Assembly: GCA_937140905.1 (NCBI GenBank)
Contig: CAKZQO010000212.1
Location: forward strand, 1 to 32,538
Direction of reading: 5' to 3'
From: an uncultured Spirochaeta sp.
GTDB taxonomy: Bacteria > Spirochaetota > Spirochaetia > DTKZ01
DNA length: 32,538 nucleotides
The notes below the pieces were generated by a model that was not told the DNA's origin, did not search any database, and saw nothing but the letters and a program-made list of their open reading frames with translations. A program made the translations under genes and the position numbers. Below, piece by piece: positions 10,180 to 19,026 of the stretch (its first letter is position 1; every line of letters starts with the position of its first letter).

Positions 10180-11991
10180 TTATCCATAGAGGGGGCCATA
10201 GGTGGCGCAAGCTCGATAGTCCGAACCTTCAGGATCCATCCCAAACGCGTTCCACGCGCTAGGTCGATAGATCGCCTCCTCTGGAACATTATGGAGACAA
10301 ACGGGGATCCGAAGCATGGACGCGAGGGTAATTAGATCAGCGCCGATGTGACCGTAACTGATGGCCCCATGGTTAGCACCCCAGTTAGCCATCACCGTAT
10401 ACACATCCTTGAACTTCCCCTTTCCTGTGAGTCTAGGGGCAAACCAGGTAGTGGGCCAGGTGGGATCTGTCCGTTTGTCCAGGATATCATGCACGGGATC
10501 TTCCAAGTCCACTGTCCAGCCTTCTGCGATCTGCAACACCGGTCCCAACCCCTTCACGAGGTTAATTCGGGACATGGTTACGGGCATTCCGCCCTCGGTC
10601 TTGAAATCCGTGGAGAAACCACCACCCCGGAAGTAGTCCAGGTTCGCAGGGGGGAAGAGGGTAGCATCGAGACAGGCAGCCACCTCCTCAGGGGTGATTT
10701 CCCAATAGGGCTTTAAAGCGGGTTTACCGTCCTTCCGTTGTTTTCCGGTTCCATCCAAGCAGGTAGAACCCGAGTTGATCAAATGGATCAAGCCCTGTTC
10801 GGCGATGCCGGTTAGGGTCTTGCCCGTGACCCGTTTCACCGCCTCTGGACTCCAAAAAGTACGTACATCGGAAAAGATCTGAGCGGTACCGGTAAGGAGA
10901 TGTCCAAAGAGCATGGCCACACCATTTAGACTGTCGTTTTCCGTAGCAAAGATAAAGGGCTGTCGTATCCCATTCCAATCGAACGAGGAGTTCAACATCG
11001 TTTCCGTAAAGTCGCCGTTGGGGAAATGATCGGTCCATTGTCGTTGCCCCTGGAACCCGGCAGCCAGGGCATTGTGGCCCAAGGCTTCCTCCCCCCAACC
11101 AAGTTCCCGTAACCGGGGATTCCCGATCATGAGGTCTCGCGCAATGAGGGTCATTTTCACCACGAACTCCCAATCCTTATCCAGCTGGGATCGGGAATGA
11201 CGCTTTTCGGGTTTGTTCAGATCTGGCCCTTCTTTGCAGTTCTTCCTTGTCCACTCGAGAGCTCTCTGGTATTCCTCTGGATCGTAGATTCCCCGCTCGA
11301 TTCTACGGATGAACTCACTCATGTCCACGTACTCGTTCCGCATTCCCAGGTAGCTCTGGAAAAAATCTTCCTGCACGATGGAACCCGCGATTCCCATGGA
11401 AACCGAGCCCATGCTGAGGTAAGATTTTCCCCGCATGTAGGCAACCGCTAACCCCGCGCGGGCGAAGCGAAGGAGTTTTTCTTCCACGTCCGGAGGAATT
11501 GAAGTATCCCCCGCATCCTGCACATTTCTTCCGTAGATACCGAAAGCGGGAAGCCCCTTCTGGTTGTGAGCCGCCAGTACCGCTGCCAGGTACACGGCTC
11601 CCGGACGTTCTGTTCCATTGAAGCCCCATACCGCTTTGGGAATGAGAGGATCCATATCCATCGTTTCCGAACCATAACACCAACAGGGTGTGACGGTGAG
11701 GGATACTCCTACGCCTTCGCGGGCGAACTTGTCTGCACAGGCGGCAGCTTCCGCTACTCCCCCGATTGTGGTATCGGCAATCACGCACTCCACGGGCAAG
11801 CCATTGGGATGCCGGAGCCTGCTACTAAGAAGCTTGGCCGCCGCTCGGGCCATCTCCATCGTTTGGTTCTCGAGCGATTCCCGTATACCCCCCAATCGTC
11901 CATCGATGGCAGGACGAATTCCAATCTTGGGAAGGGTCCCCTTTAGTCGTTCTTTCGGAGGGGATATTTTTAGGTTCTTTACCTCTGCCAT
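10180..11991 (-). CDS. fucI: L-fucose isomerase
   Basis: [80 protein letters not shown]. Start taken at MAEVKNLK. Confidence 0.94.
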   Translation of the reverse strand: MAEVKNLKISPPKERLKGTLPKIGIRPAIDGRLGGIRESLENQTMEMARAAAKLLSSRLRHPNGLPVECVIADTTIGGVAEAAACADKFAREGVGVSLTVTPCWCYGSETMDMDPLIPKAVWGFNGTERPGAVYLAAVLAAHNQKGLPAFGIYGRNVQDAGDTSIPPDVEEKLLRFARAGLAVAYMRGKSYLSMGSVSMGIAGSIVQEDFFQSYLGMRNEYVDMSEFIRRIERGIYDPEEYQRALEWTRKNCKEGPDLNKPEKRHSRSQLDKDWEFVVKMTLIARDLMIGNPRLRELGWGEEALGHNALAAGFQGQRQWTDHFPNGDFTETMLNSSFDWNGIRQPFIFATENDSLNGVAMLFGHLLTGTAQIFSDVRTFWSPEAVKRVTGKTLTGIAEQGLIHLINSGSTCLDGTGKQRKDGKPALKPYWEITPEEVAACLDATLFPPANLDYFRGGGFSTDFKTEGGMPVTMSRINLVKGLGPVLQIAEGWTVDLEDPVHDILDKRTDPTWPTTWFAPRLTGKGKFKDVYTVMANWGANHGAISYGHIGADLITLASMLRIPVCLHNVPEEAIYRPSAWNAFGMDPEGSDYRACATYGPLYG

Positions 11992-12079
11992 GCGCACCTC
12001 CCTATCCTTAGTGGACGAGGCAAGTATACCACCTCAAAGACTGAAAAGGAAAGATGGGACTGAAAATTCTCTCTCGCGC

Positions 12080-12108
12080 TTGACATGATCGTTCAATATT
12101 TTTATATT
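12080..12108 (+). promoter_or_regulatory. Sigma70-like promoter of the TetR gene
   Basis: TTGACA (12080-12085), 17-bp spacer, TATATT (12103-12108). Confidence 0.7.
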
Positions 12109-12109
12109 A

Positions 12110-12127
12110 TGAATGAACATTCATTCA
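12110..12127. promoter_or_regulatory. Palindromic operator, copy 1 (TGAATGAA-CA-TTCATTCA)
   Basis: Perfect 8-bp inverted arms around CA, immediately 3' of the -10 and upstream of the TetR CDS. Copy 2 is its exact reverse complement. Confidence 0.8.
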
Positions 12128-12140
12128 AATAGGTATTCGA

Positions 12141-12707
12141 ATGCAGACGGACAAAAAGGAACGGATCTTCAAAGCCACGTTGGATTTGATTGCCAAAAAA
12201 GGCTTCCACGGTGCATCGATGCTTTCCATCGCGTTGAAGGCAAGGGTAGCTGCGGGAACCATCTATAACTACTTTCGCAGTAAGGAAGATTTGATCGACG
12301 CGTTGTATCTCTATCAACTCGAGCAGTTGGATCAAGCGATTCTAAAAGGATTCAGGGAAGACGCTCAACCAGAGGAAAATTTGAAGAACTTTTGGATCCA
12401 ATGGCTTTTCTATTACATCGCCCATCCGAAAGAGTTCCTGTTTCTCGAACAGTATGGATCATCACCCTTCATTACGAAGTTTATTTTATCCAGGAAGGAT
12501 CCAAGGATGGTTCCGGCTGTGGAATACTTGGCCAAGTTAAAACAATCTGGATATTTCAAGGATCTTCCGGATCCTATTCTGGTAGGCATATTTTACGGTC
12601 CCATTGTTGCAATCGCAAAATCCTTCATTGCCGAGAAGAAGCGACCCACGATGGAGGAAGCGGAACGAGCTTTCGAAGCCTGTCTACAGGGAATCAGAAA
12701 AAGCTGA
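12141..12707 (+). CDS. TetR/AcrR family transcriptional regulator
   Basis: N-terminal HTH: KERIFKATLDLIAKKGFHGASMLSIALKARVAAGTIYNYFRSKEDLIDALY. Confidence 0.93.
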   Translation: MQTDKKERIFKATLDLIAKKGFHGASMLSIALKARVAAGTIYNYFRSKEDLIDALYLYQLEQLDQAILKGFREDAQPEENLKNFWIQWLFYYIAHPKEFLFLEQYGSSPFITKFILSRKDPRMVPAVEYLAKLKQSGYFKDLPDPILVGIFYGPIVAIAKSFIAEKKRPTMEEAERAFEACLQGIRKS

Positions 12708-12768
12708 GTAAGGTGGTGGAAGGTACGTATGGGCAGGACCGAAGAAAGAATATCAGAGGGCTATAAAA

Positions 12769-12786
12769 TGAATGAATGTTCATTCA
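12769..12786. promoter_or_regulatory. Palindromic operator, copy 2 (TGAATGAA-TG-TTCATTCA)
   Basis: Exact reverse complement of copy 1. It sits downstream of tetR and upstream of the small lipoprotein/MMPL genes, overlapping a TATAAA-like -10 (12763-12768). Confidence 0.8.
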
Positions 12787-12854
12787 TATTTGAATGCTGG
12801 ATTTGTAAAGAACGCAGACGCGTTTCAATATTTTCATCTTGGAGGAAAACTACT

Positions 12855-12998
12855 ATGAAAGCTACCGTACAAAAGATCCTGCTGGCTCTGGTGCTGTCTA
12901 CACTTTTAGCAGGATGTTCCAGCCTTAAACCTTTTACCGCGGAGGATTTCCGGCAGATGGGATACAATATCCCTACCGAGCAATCCACCAATAAGTAA
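12855..12998 (+). CDS. Very small lipoprotein (47 aa)
   Basis: GGAGGAAAA ribosome binding site, then ATG at 12855: MKATVQKILLALVLSTLLAGCSSLKPFTAEDFRQMGYNIPTEQSTNK, with lipobox LLAGC. The track start at 12729 spans the operator and is rejected. Confidence 0.75.
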   Translation: MKATVQKILLALVLSTLLAGCSSLKPFTAEDFRQMGYNIPTEQSTNK

Positions 12999-13151
12999 CT
13001 TCTATACCCTTCCCTTGAGGATTCGGGACTCTTCCTATCGATGATTGCGTTCGATGCTATCAGGTTAAGAATGGGAAGAGTTTCCGTATCCTCCAACGAG
13101 CAACTCAACTCAAGTAAATTCACTTTTTTCCCAGATAGATAAGGAGTCTTT

Positions 13152-15488
13152 ATGAACCGCAATTGGGTGTTCTCTCTAGGCATTGTAGTGCTGATCCTAG
13201 GGATAACTATATTTTTTGGAACTCAGATTCCCCGCATAACAATAAATAACAACGTAGACATTTTTATTCCTCCTACGGATCCATCCAAGATTGCGTACGA
13301 TCGGATGAAGGAAGTATACGGCAGTCAGAAAATCCTCGATGTGGCTTTAGAAGCAGAGGAAGGGACGATTCTTACCGAACCGATCCTCAGACTGATCCAA
13401 GAATTGACCGATGAGATCGAAAAGATCCCGGGGGTGGAGGAGGTAAAATCCTTAACCAATGCGGATTATATAGAGGGAACGGAAGAAGGGATGAAGGTTG
13501 CCCCTCTACTAGCGAACTTCGAAGGAACCGAAGAGGAAATCACCCTACTGAAGGAAAAGTTGGTTTCCTGGAAGGACCTGTATAACCGGCAGCTCATTTC
13601 CGAGGATCTACGTTCCACCCAAATACTGGTAACCTTGGATAAGGATTCCTCTACCGAGCAACAGGAAGCTATCTATCGAACAATCCATACACTGGTACAG
13701 GAACGATCAAAAGGCTTGGTTAGAAGTTACATTGCGGGGGATCCCGTAGTGGTAGTGTTGATCGAAGAGTACATGAAAAGCGACCTTATGCGGTTAGTGC
13801 CCTTTGTAATCCTGGTAGTTGTTCTGGTACTTTTTTTCTCCTTCCGAACATGGGAGGGAGTGTTACTTCCCCTGATAGCCGTTCTCATCAGCACGATCTG
13901 GACAGTTGGGTTGATGGCAGTGTTACATATGTATTTTTCCCTCCTTTCTACTTGTCTCCCTATCCTGATGATCGCTGTAGGAAGCGCCTATGGAATCCAT
14001 GTGGTGAGTCACTATGATGAAACGATCGTTTCCGGGAGCTTGTTCGGTGGGCTTCTTCGGCAGATTGGAATCCCTCTGTTCCTTGCCGCCCTTACCACAT
14101 TGATTGGGTTCTTGTCCCTAGCCTGGACTCCCATCATTCCGCTTCGGCACTTTGCTTTCTTTTCTGCTTTCGGAGTAACGGCGTCCTTTATCGTTTCCAT
14201 TACTTTCATTCCCGCGATCCTATTCCTCAAGAGAAAAGGGAAAGTAGGCAGCCGGATCTATCAGAAGGAAGAACTCCCCCAGAGGGAAGGCTTGCTTGTT
14301 CGACTCCACAAGAGCTTTGCGCACCATAGGGGGTGTATCCTTTTGGGGATTCTCCTTGTGGTGATCGGTTCTCTTGCCGGCCTTTCCCTCCTCGAGGTAG
14401 ACAATTCCATGATAGAAAACTTCCAGAAGGATTCCGAGATTCGAAAGTCTGATGCCTTCATCCGGGGAACTTTTGGAGGCACAAAGATCTTCAGTGTGAT
14501 TGTTGAGGGGGATGCGCCAGGGGCCCTGACAGATCCGGAAGTGTTAAAGGCGATGGATGAGCTTTCCCTGTACCTGTACCGAGAGTTCCCTGAAGTAGGG
14601 AAGGTGGTATCCTTCACAGACTTCATCAAACGGATGAACCTGGTGATGCATTCGGATGCGAAGGAAGGTAACTTCTACGAGATCCCCTTTGAACCGCTAA
14701 AATACGGCCTGGATACCAAGGATCAATTGAAAGAATTGATCACCCAGTACCTCCTTCTCTATAGCGGTAATCTAAGTGATTTTTCCGATAACGCCCTGGA
14801 ACCAAAGGAAGCCCGGATGATCGTACAGCTTCGCTCCACCAACATGGAACCGGTGGATCGGATTTCTAATTCCATCCGAACGTATGCCCAGAATCGATTC
14901 CCCAAAGGGTACAAGGTCTCCATCGCGGGATACTCGGATCTGGAAAATGCCCTGACCCATCTGGTTACAGGTTCCCAAATCAAGAGTCTTGGCTCCAGCC
15001 TCGGAATCGTATTTGGCATCATTGCCTTTACCTATCGATCCCTGGTTGCAGGACTGTTTGGGATCATCCCTTTGGCTTTTGCCATCCTGATAAACTTTGG
15101 CATCATGGGATTCTTCGGAATCCGCCTCGACATGGTTACCGCCATGGTGGCAAGTCTTGCGGTGGGAATAGGGGTAGATTACACGATTCACTTCTTGGCC
15201 GCCTATAAACGGGAACGGGCTCTGGAAGAAGATGTGGAAATCGTCACCCGAAAGGTTTACGCTACTTCGGGGAAAGCTATCCTGGTCAATGCTCTTTCGG
15301 TAGGAGCGGGATTCCTAGTGCTGGTATTCTCCAACTTCACCAGTTTGCGGTACATCGGAAGTCTGGTAGCATTGACGATGCTAACCTCATCCTTTGCGGC
15401 TCTTGCTCTCCTGCCGATCCTGTTGAACACGATAAAACCTAAGTTTATGGAGCTTTCCCAAAAGCCGCCTGCTGGAAATAGGGGATAG
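13152..15488 (+). CDS. MMPL/RND-superfamily exporter (hydrophobe/amphiphile type)
   Basis: Two RND halves, each with a large periplasmic loop and TM block; GVDYTIHFLAAYKRE in the second half, SAYGIHVVSHY in the first. Confidence 0.88.
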   Translation: MNRNWVFSLGIVVLILGITIFFGTQIPRITINNNVDIFIPPTDPSKIAYDRMKEVYGSQKILDVALEAEEGTILTEPILRLIQELTDEIEKIPGVEEVKSLTNADYIEGTEEGMKVAPLLANFEGTEEEITLLKEKLVSWKDLYNRQLISEDLRSTQILVTLDKDSSTEQQEAIYRTIHTLVQERSKGLVRSYIAGDPVVVVLIEEYMKSDLMRLVPFVILVVVLVLFFSFRTWEGVLLPLIAVLISTIWTVGLMAVLHMYFSLLSTCLPILMIAVGSAYGIHVVSHYDETIVSGSLFGGLLRQIGIPLFLAALTTLIGFLSLAWTPIIPLRHFAFFSAFGVTASFIVSITFIPAILFLKRKGKVGSRIYQKEELPQREGLLVRLHKSFAHHRGCILLGILLVVIGSLAGLSLLEVDNSMIENFQKDSEIRKSDAFIRGTFGGTKIFSVIVEGDAPGALTDPEVLKAMDELSLYLYREFPEVGKVVSFTDFIKRMNLVMHSDAKEGNFYEIPFEPLKYGLDTKDQLKELITQYLLLYSGNLSDFSDNALEPKEARMIVQLRSTNMEPVDRISNSIRTYAQNRFPKGYKVSIAGYSDLENALTHLVTGSQIKSLGSSLGIVFGIIAFTYRSLVAGLFGIIPLAFAILINFGIMGFFGIRLDMVTAMVASLAVGIGVDYTIHFLAAYKRERALEEDVEIVTRKVYATSGKAILVNALSVGAGFLVLVFSNFTSLRYIGSLVALTMLTSSFAALALLPILLNTIKPKFMELSQKPPAGNRG

Positions 15489-15520
15489 GCAGAACATAGG
15501 CCGGATATTAGGTAGGTTCC

Positions 15521-17455
15521 TCACCTAGTTAGGGTTTTCCGGCCTCGGAGAGCCTGCAAGAGAAGACCAAAACCGATAAGGAGGACTCCTGCCACGTCAG
15601 TGAGGAAAGCCGGATCGATGAGGAGGAGACCTCCGACTAGATAGAGGATCCGCTCCCAGGATTTAGCGCTCCCCAGTAAGTACCCCTCCATGGCAGCCCC
15701 GATCCCCAGCATCCCAATGAGGGAGGTAAAAAGGATCTGGACTACCTTGAGAGGGGTAGCCCCGATCAGAACCATCACAGGATTCAGGGCGAAGATGTAG
15801 GGGATGATAAACGCGGCGATGGCGATGCGACTGGCCGTGACTCCCGTACGGAAGGGGTTACTACGGGCAATGGCGGATCCCGCGTAGGCCGCTAGGGCCA
15901 CGGGAGGGGTAATGTCTGCGATAATCCCAAAGTAAAAGGCAAAGAGGTGGGCCGCCAGCATGGGAACTCCTAGTTGCACCACCGCGGGAGCTGTGATGGT
16001 AGAGGTAATGAGGTAGTTAGCGGTGGTAGGTACCCCCATGCCAAGCACGAGGGAAGCCAGCATGGTAAAGATCAGGGTGGGTATCTTCAGACCTCCCGCG
16101 AGGGAGATTAAGCCTGAGGCCATTTTCAAGCCAAGGCCTGTCAATGTGACGATGCCGATGATAATCCCCGCGGTGGCGCAGGCGATGGCTACGCCCAGGA
16201 TCGATCGGCCCGCGGTTTCTAGGGCATCTAGAAAATCCTTCGGGCTCATTCGAGTACTTTTTCGGAGCATCCCCGCTAGTACAGAAGTGACGATCCCGTA
16301 GAGGGCCGCTTTCATCGGAGTGGCTCCCTGAATAAGGAAGTAGAGGATCGCCAGGAGGGGAAGGATCAAATGCCCCTGTTCTCTCATGACCTTACTGATC
16401 CGGGGAAGTTGGTCCCGCGGGATCCCTAAAAGTCCCAGTTTCTTTGCTTCCAGGTGCACCATGATGAAGATCCCGGAAAAGTACAGAATTGCCGGAATGA
16501 CAGCGGCTTTGGCTACTTCCAAGTAGGGAATCCCAAGGGTTTCCGCCATGAGGAAGGCGGCAGCCCCCATGATGGGAGGCATCAGTTGCCCGCCTGTAGA
16601 GGCGGCCGCTTCTACGGCTCCGGCAAATTCTGGCTTGTATCCCAACTTCTTCATCAGGGGAATGGTGAAGCTTCCCGTGCCCACGGTGTTGGAAACGGAA
16701 CTCCCCGAAATGGTCCCCATCATGGCTGAAGAGATCACCGCTACTTTGGCGGGGCCACCCGCAGAAAAACCCGCGATTGCGTTGGCCACATCGATGAAGA
16801 ACTTGCCGATCCCCGTCTTATCGAGGAAGGCGCCGAAGAGGATGAATAGAAAGATGAAGGTGGAACTCACGCCCAGAGGAAGGCCCAGGATGCCTTCCGT
16901 CGTGTAATATAGATGCCCCACGATTCTTCGGAAGGAGTATCCCCGGTGGTTTAGAAACCCCGGCATATAGGGACCTAGAAAGGCGTAGGCGATAAACGCA
17001 GAGGCAATGATGAGGATGGGGAGACCTACCACCCTGCGACAGGCTTCCAGAACCGCAAGGATCCCGAGGGTTCCCACGATGATATCAATAGAGGTAAACG
17101 CACCTGCCCTTTCCATTAAACCCGTGTAATTGTAGGCGATGTAGCCCGCAGAAGAGGCTGCTATGAGGGCGAGAAGACCATCGTACCAGGGAATACGGCT
17201 AGACTTCCGTCCTTTCCGAATGGGGTAGAGTAAGTAGGCGAGGAATAGAACGAACAGGAGGTGCACGGCTCGCTGCATCTGAGCGGGGAGGAGGCCAAAG
17301 GAAGCGGTGTAGAGCTGAAAGAGGGAAAACCCAATAGCGATGAAAGCTACCAATCGATGATGGCTACCAGATAGTTTTCGAAAAGCAGACTCTTTATCTA
17401 CCTTGGATAGAAGCTCCTCTACATCGAGTTGCGCCTGTGTCTTTACGTCGGACAT
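15521..17455 (-). CDS. TRAP transporter fused permease, TAXI-associated
   Basis: SAMMGTISGSSVSNTVGTGSFTIPLMKKLGYKPEFAGAVEAAASTGGQLMPPIMGAAAFLMAE is diagnostic of TRAP large/fused subunits. Adjacent to DUF1850-like and TAXI SBP genes. Confidence 0.93.
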   Translation of the reverse strand: MSDVKTQAQLDVEELLSKVDKESAFRKLSGSHHRLVAFIAIGFSLFQLYTASFGLLPAQMQRAVHLLFVLFLAYLLYPIRKGRKSSRIPWYDGLLALIAASSAGYIAYNYTGLMERAGAFTSIDIIVGTLGILAVLEACRRVVGLPILIIASAFIAYAFLGPYMPGFLNHRGYSFRRIVGHLYYTTEGILGLPLGVSSTFIFLFILFGAFLDKTGIGKFFIDVANAIAGFSAGGPAKVAVISSAMMGTISGSSVSNTVGTGSFTIPLMKKLGYKPEFAGAVEAAASTGGQLMPPIMGAAAFLMAETLGIPYLEVAKAAVIPAILYFSGIFIMVHLEAKKLGLLGIPRDQLPRISKVMREQGHLILPLLAILYFLIQGATPMKAALYGIVTSVLAGMLRKSTRMSPKDFLDALETAGRSILGVAIACATAGIIIGIVTLTGLGLKMASGLISLAGGLKIPTLIFTMLASLVLGMGVPTTANYLITSTITAPAVVQLGVPMLAAHLFAFYFGIIADITPPVALAAYAGSAIARSNPFRTGVTASRIAIAAFIIPYIFALNPVMVLIGATPLKVVQILFTSLIGMLGIGAAMEGYLLGSAKSWERILYLVGGLLLIDPAFLTDVAGVLLIGFGLLLQALRGRKTLTR

Positions 17456-17478
17456 ACGGACTCCTTATCGTGGGTTAG

Positions 17479-17976
17479 TTACCGAAGGAAGAATCGCGCG
17501 GCAAAGGACTGGTGAGTGAAACGAACCTTGACCAAGGTGCCGGGGGGAGCCAATTGGTTCAATGGAACCGCATCCTTCCCAAATCGGAATGTGATGTTTG
17601 CCTCCCTCGGAACGAACACTCCCAGCTCGGGTATTTCCCGTTCGATCCCTCCATACTCTAGAAACCCCCTTCCTACCCGTAGGTGTCCTCCCGATTCCTC
17701 TGGTAGGGCAGCTACTCCGGCACCAAAAGAATGAAAACGACTGGCGATGAGGAGGATCTTCCCATCTTTTACCGTGAACAGGTCAGTGATGGGGCTCTTA
17801 TTCACCGAATGAAGGTAGGATAGCTCGAAGGTGCTCCCCTGTTTCCAGGGAGAAACATAGAGGACCTTTCCTTCCTTCGATTCGATCGTAATAGTAGGAA
17901 GAAAGGGTAGAAAAAAAGTTAAGAATACGAGAGTTAAAATGACTCCGGGGAACCAGAGGTTCCCCGGAACATGCAT
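17479..17976 (-). CDS. DUF1850-like protein associated with TAXI-TRAP transporters
   Basis: SFELSYLHSVNKSPITDLFTVKDGKILLIASRFHSFGAGV, between TAXI SBP and fused permease. The start codon is uncertain. Confidence 0.8.
   Translation of the reverse strand: MHVPGNLWFPGVILTLVFLTFFLPFLPTITIESKEGKVLYVSPWKQGSTFELSYLHSVNKSPITDLFTVKDGKILLIASRFHSFGAGVAALPEESGGHLRVGRGFLEYGGIEREIPELGVFVPREANITFRFGKDAVPLNQLAPPGTLVKVRFTHQSFAARFFLR
17944..17968. repeat. Perfect 11-bp inverted repeat, 3-nt loop (TCCGGGGAACC-AGA-GGTTCCCCGGA)
   Basis: Directly visible in sequence, between the TAXI SBP stop and the body of the DUF1850 gene. Confidence 0.85.
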
Positions 17977-17993
17977 GGAAAGAGTTCGGCTTT

Positions 17994-18956
17994 CTATTTC
18001 AGTACACCTTTCTCTTTATAGTATTTCTCGGCGCCCGGATGGAAGGGTACCGACACACCTTTTACCGCTTCCTGGAGAGAGAGCTCCTTCCCCTTGGCAT
18101 GGGCTTGCGCAAGGGCCGGCTGCTGTTCGAATAGGACCTTTGTCAGGTTGTACACCGTATCATCTTTCAGTTTCTTGCTCACAATGAGGGTGGCTTTTAC
18201 CGCCAAGGTTTCCGCGTCCTGCTGCATCCCGCTGTAGGTTTCTTTCTTGATGGTGAAGGGAGTGTAGAACTTGTATTTATCCATCAGTTTCTGCTTGGCC
18301 ACTGGATCAATGGAGAGGAGTTTTACTCTACCTAGGGTGGCGATTTCCTGGATGGCGGGGTTCGGGATTCCCGCGGTAACAAAGAACCCATCGATCTGTT
18401 TATCCTTCAACGCGGAAGCGGATTCCCGGAAAGAGAGCCGTTTGGCCTGAAGATCATTGAAGGTGAGACCATAAGCTTCCAGCACTTGTTTTGCATTGGC
18501 TTCCACTCCGCTACCCGCGTCTCCTACGGAAATGCTCTTGCCCTTCATATCCGCGACAGAGTTGATTCCACTATCGGGACTTACCACGATCTGCACGATC
18601 TCGGGGTAGAGGGTTGCGATGGTCGCGAAGGTTTCGATCTTCTCTCCATTAAAGAGTTCGATTCCCTTGGAGGCGTAATCCATCACGTCGTTCTGCACGA
18701 TGGCTAGTTCTGCCTCCCCCTTACCGACCAGACGGATGTTTTCTTTCGAGGCTCCAGTAGCCTGCGCTGTAACGTTCATCCCTTTGATGTGGGTGTTCCA
18801 GATCTGCGCCATGGCTCCACCAAAGGGATAGTACGTGCCCGCGGTACCGCCGGTGGCAATGATCAGGTTCACCTTTTCCGCTTCCTTTTGTCCCCCCGCG
18901 TACACAAGGGTTAAACTCAACAAGATAGCAATGAACAGGACAATGAATTTTTTCAT
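17994..18956 (-). CDS. TAXI-family TRAP transporter solute-binding protein
   Basis: Signal peptide MKKFIVLFIAILLSLTLVYAGGQKEAEK, then LIIATGGTAGTYYPFGGAMAQIW, VSVGDAGSGVEANAKQVLEAYG-type TAXI signatures. Confidence 0.92.
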   Translation of the reverse strand: MKKFIVLFIAILLSLTLVYAGGQKEAEKVNLIIATGGTAGTYYPFGGAMAQIWNTHIKGMNVTAQATGASKENIRLVGKGEAELAIVQNDVMDYASKGIELFNGEKIETFATIATLYPEIVQIVVSPDSGINSVADMKGKSISVGDAGSGVEANAKQVLEAYGLTFNDLQAKRLSFRESASALKDKQIDGFFVTAGIPNPAIQEIATLGRVKLLSIDPVAKQKLMDKYKFYTPFTIKKETYSGMQQDAETLAVKATLIVSKKLKDDTVYNLTKVLFEQQPALAQAHAKGKELSLQEAVKGVSVPFHPGAEKYYKEKGVLK

Positions 18957-19026
18957 GAGGTTCCTCCTAGCTAAGTTCTTACCATGAAAACGCATAATCT
19001 GCAAGATTAAAGGGAGGAACTTCACT

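Noticed and set aside
11315-11788. 157-aa minus-strand ORF inside fucI, plus similar antisense or out-of-frame ORFs (7191-7559, 8565-9158, 10724-11173, 19664-20263, 3780-4187 and others)
   Set aside because: They lie fully within confidently identified genes, show low-complexity Arg/Ser/Gly-rich shadow translations and no recognisable motifs.
12729-12854. N-terminal extension of the small lipoprotein ORF in the track
   Set aside because: Spans the operator palindrome and -10 box; the ribosome binding site, signal peptide and lipobox support ATG at 12855.
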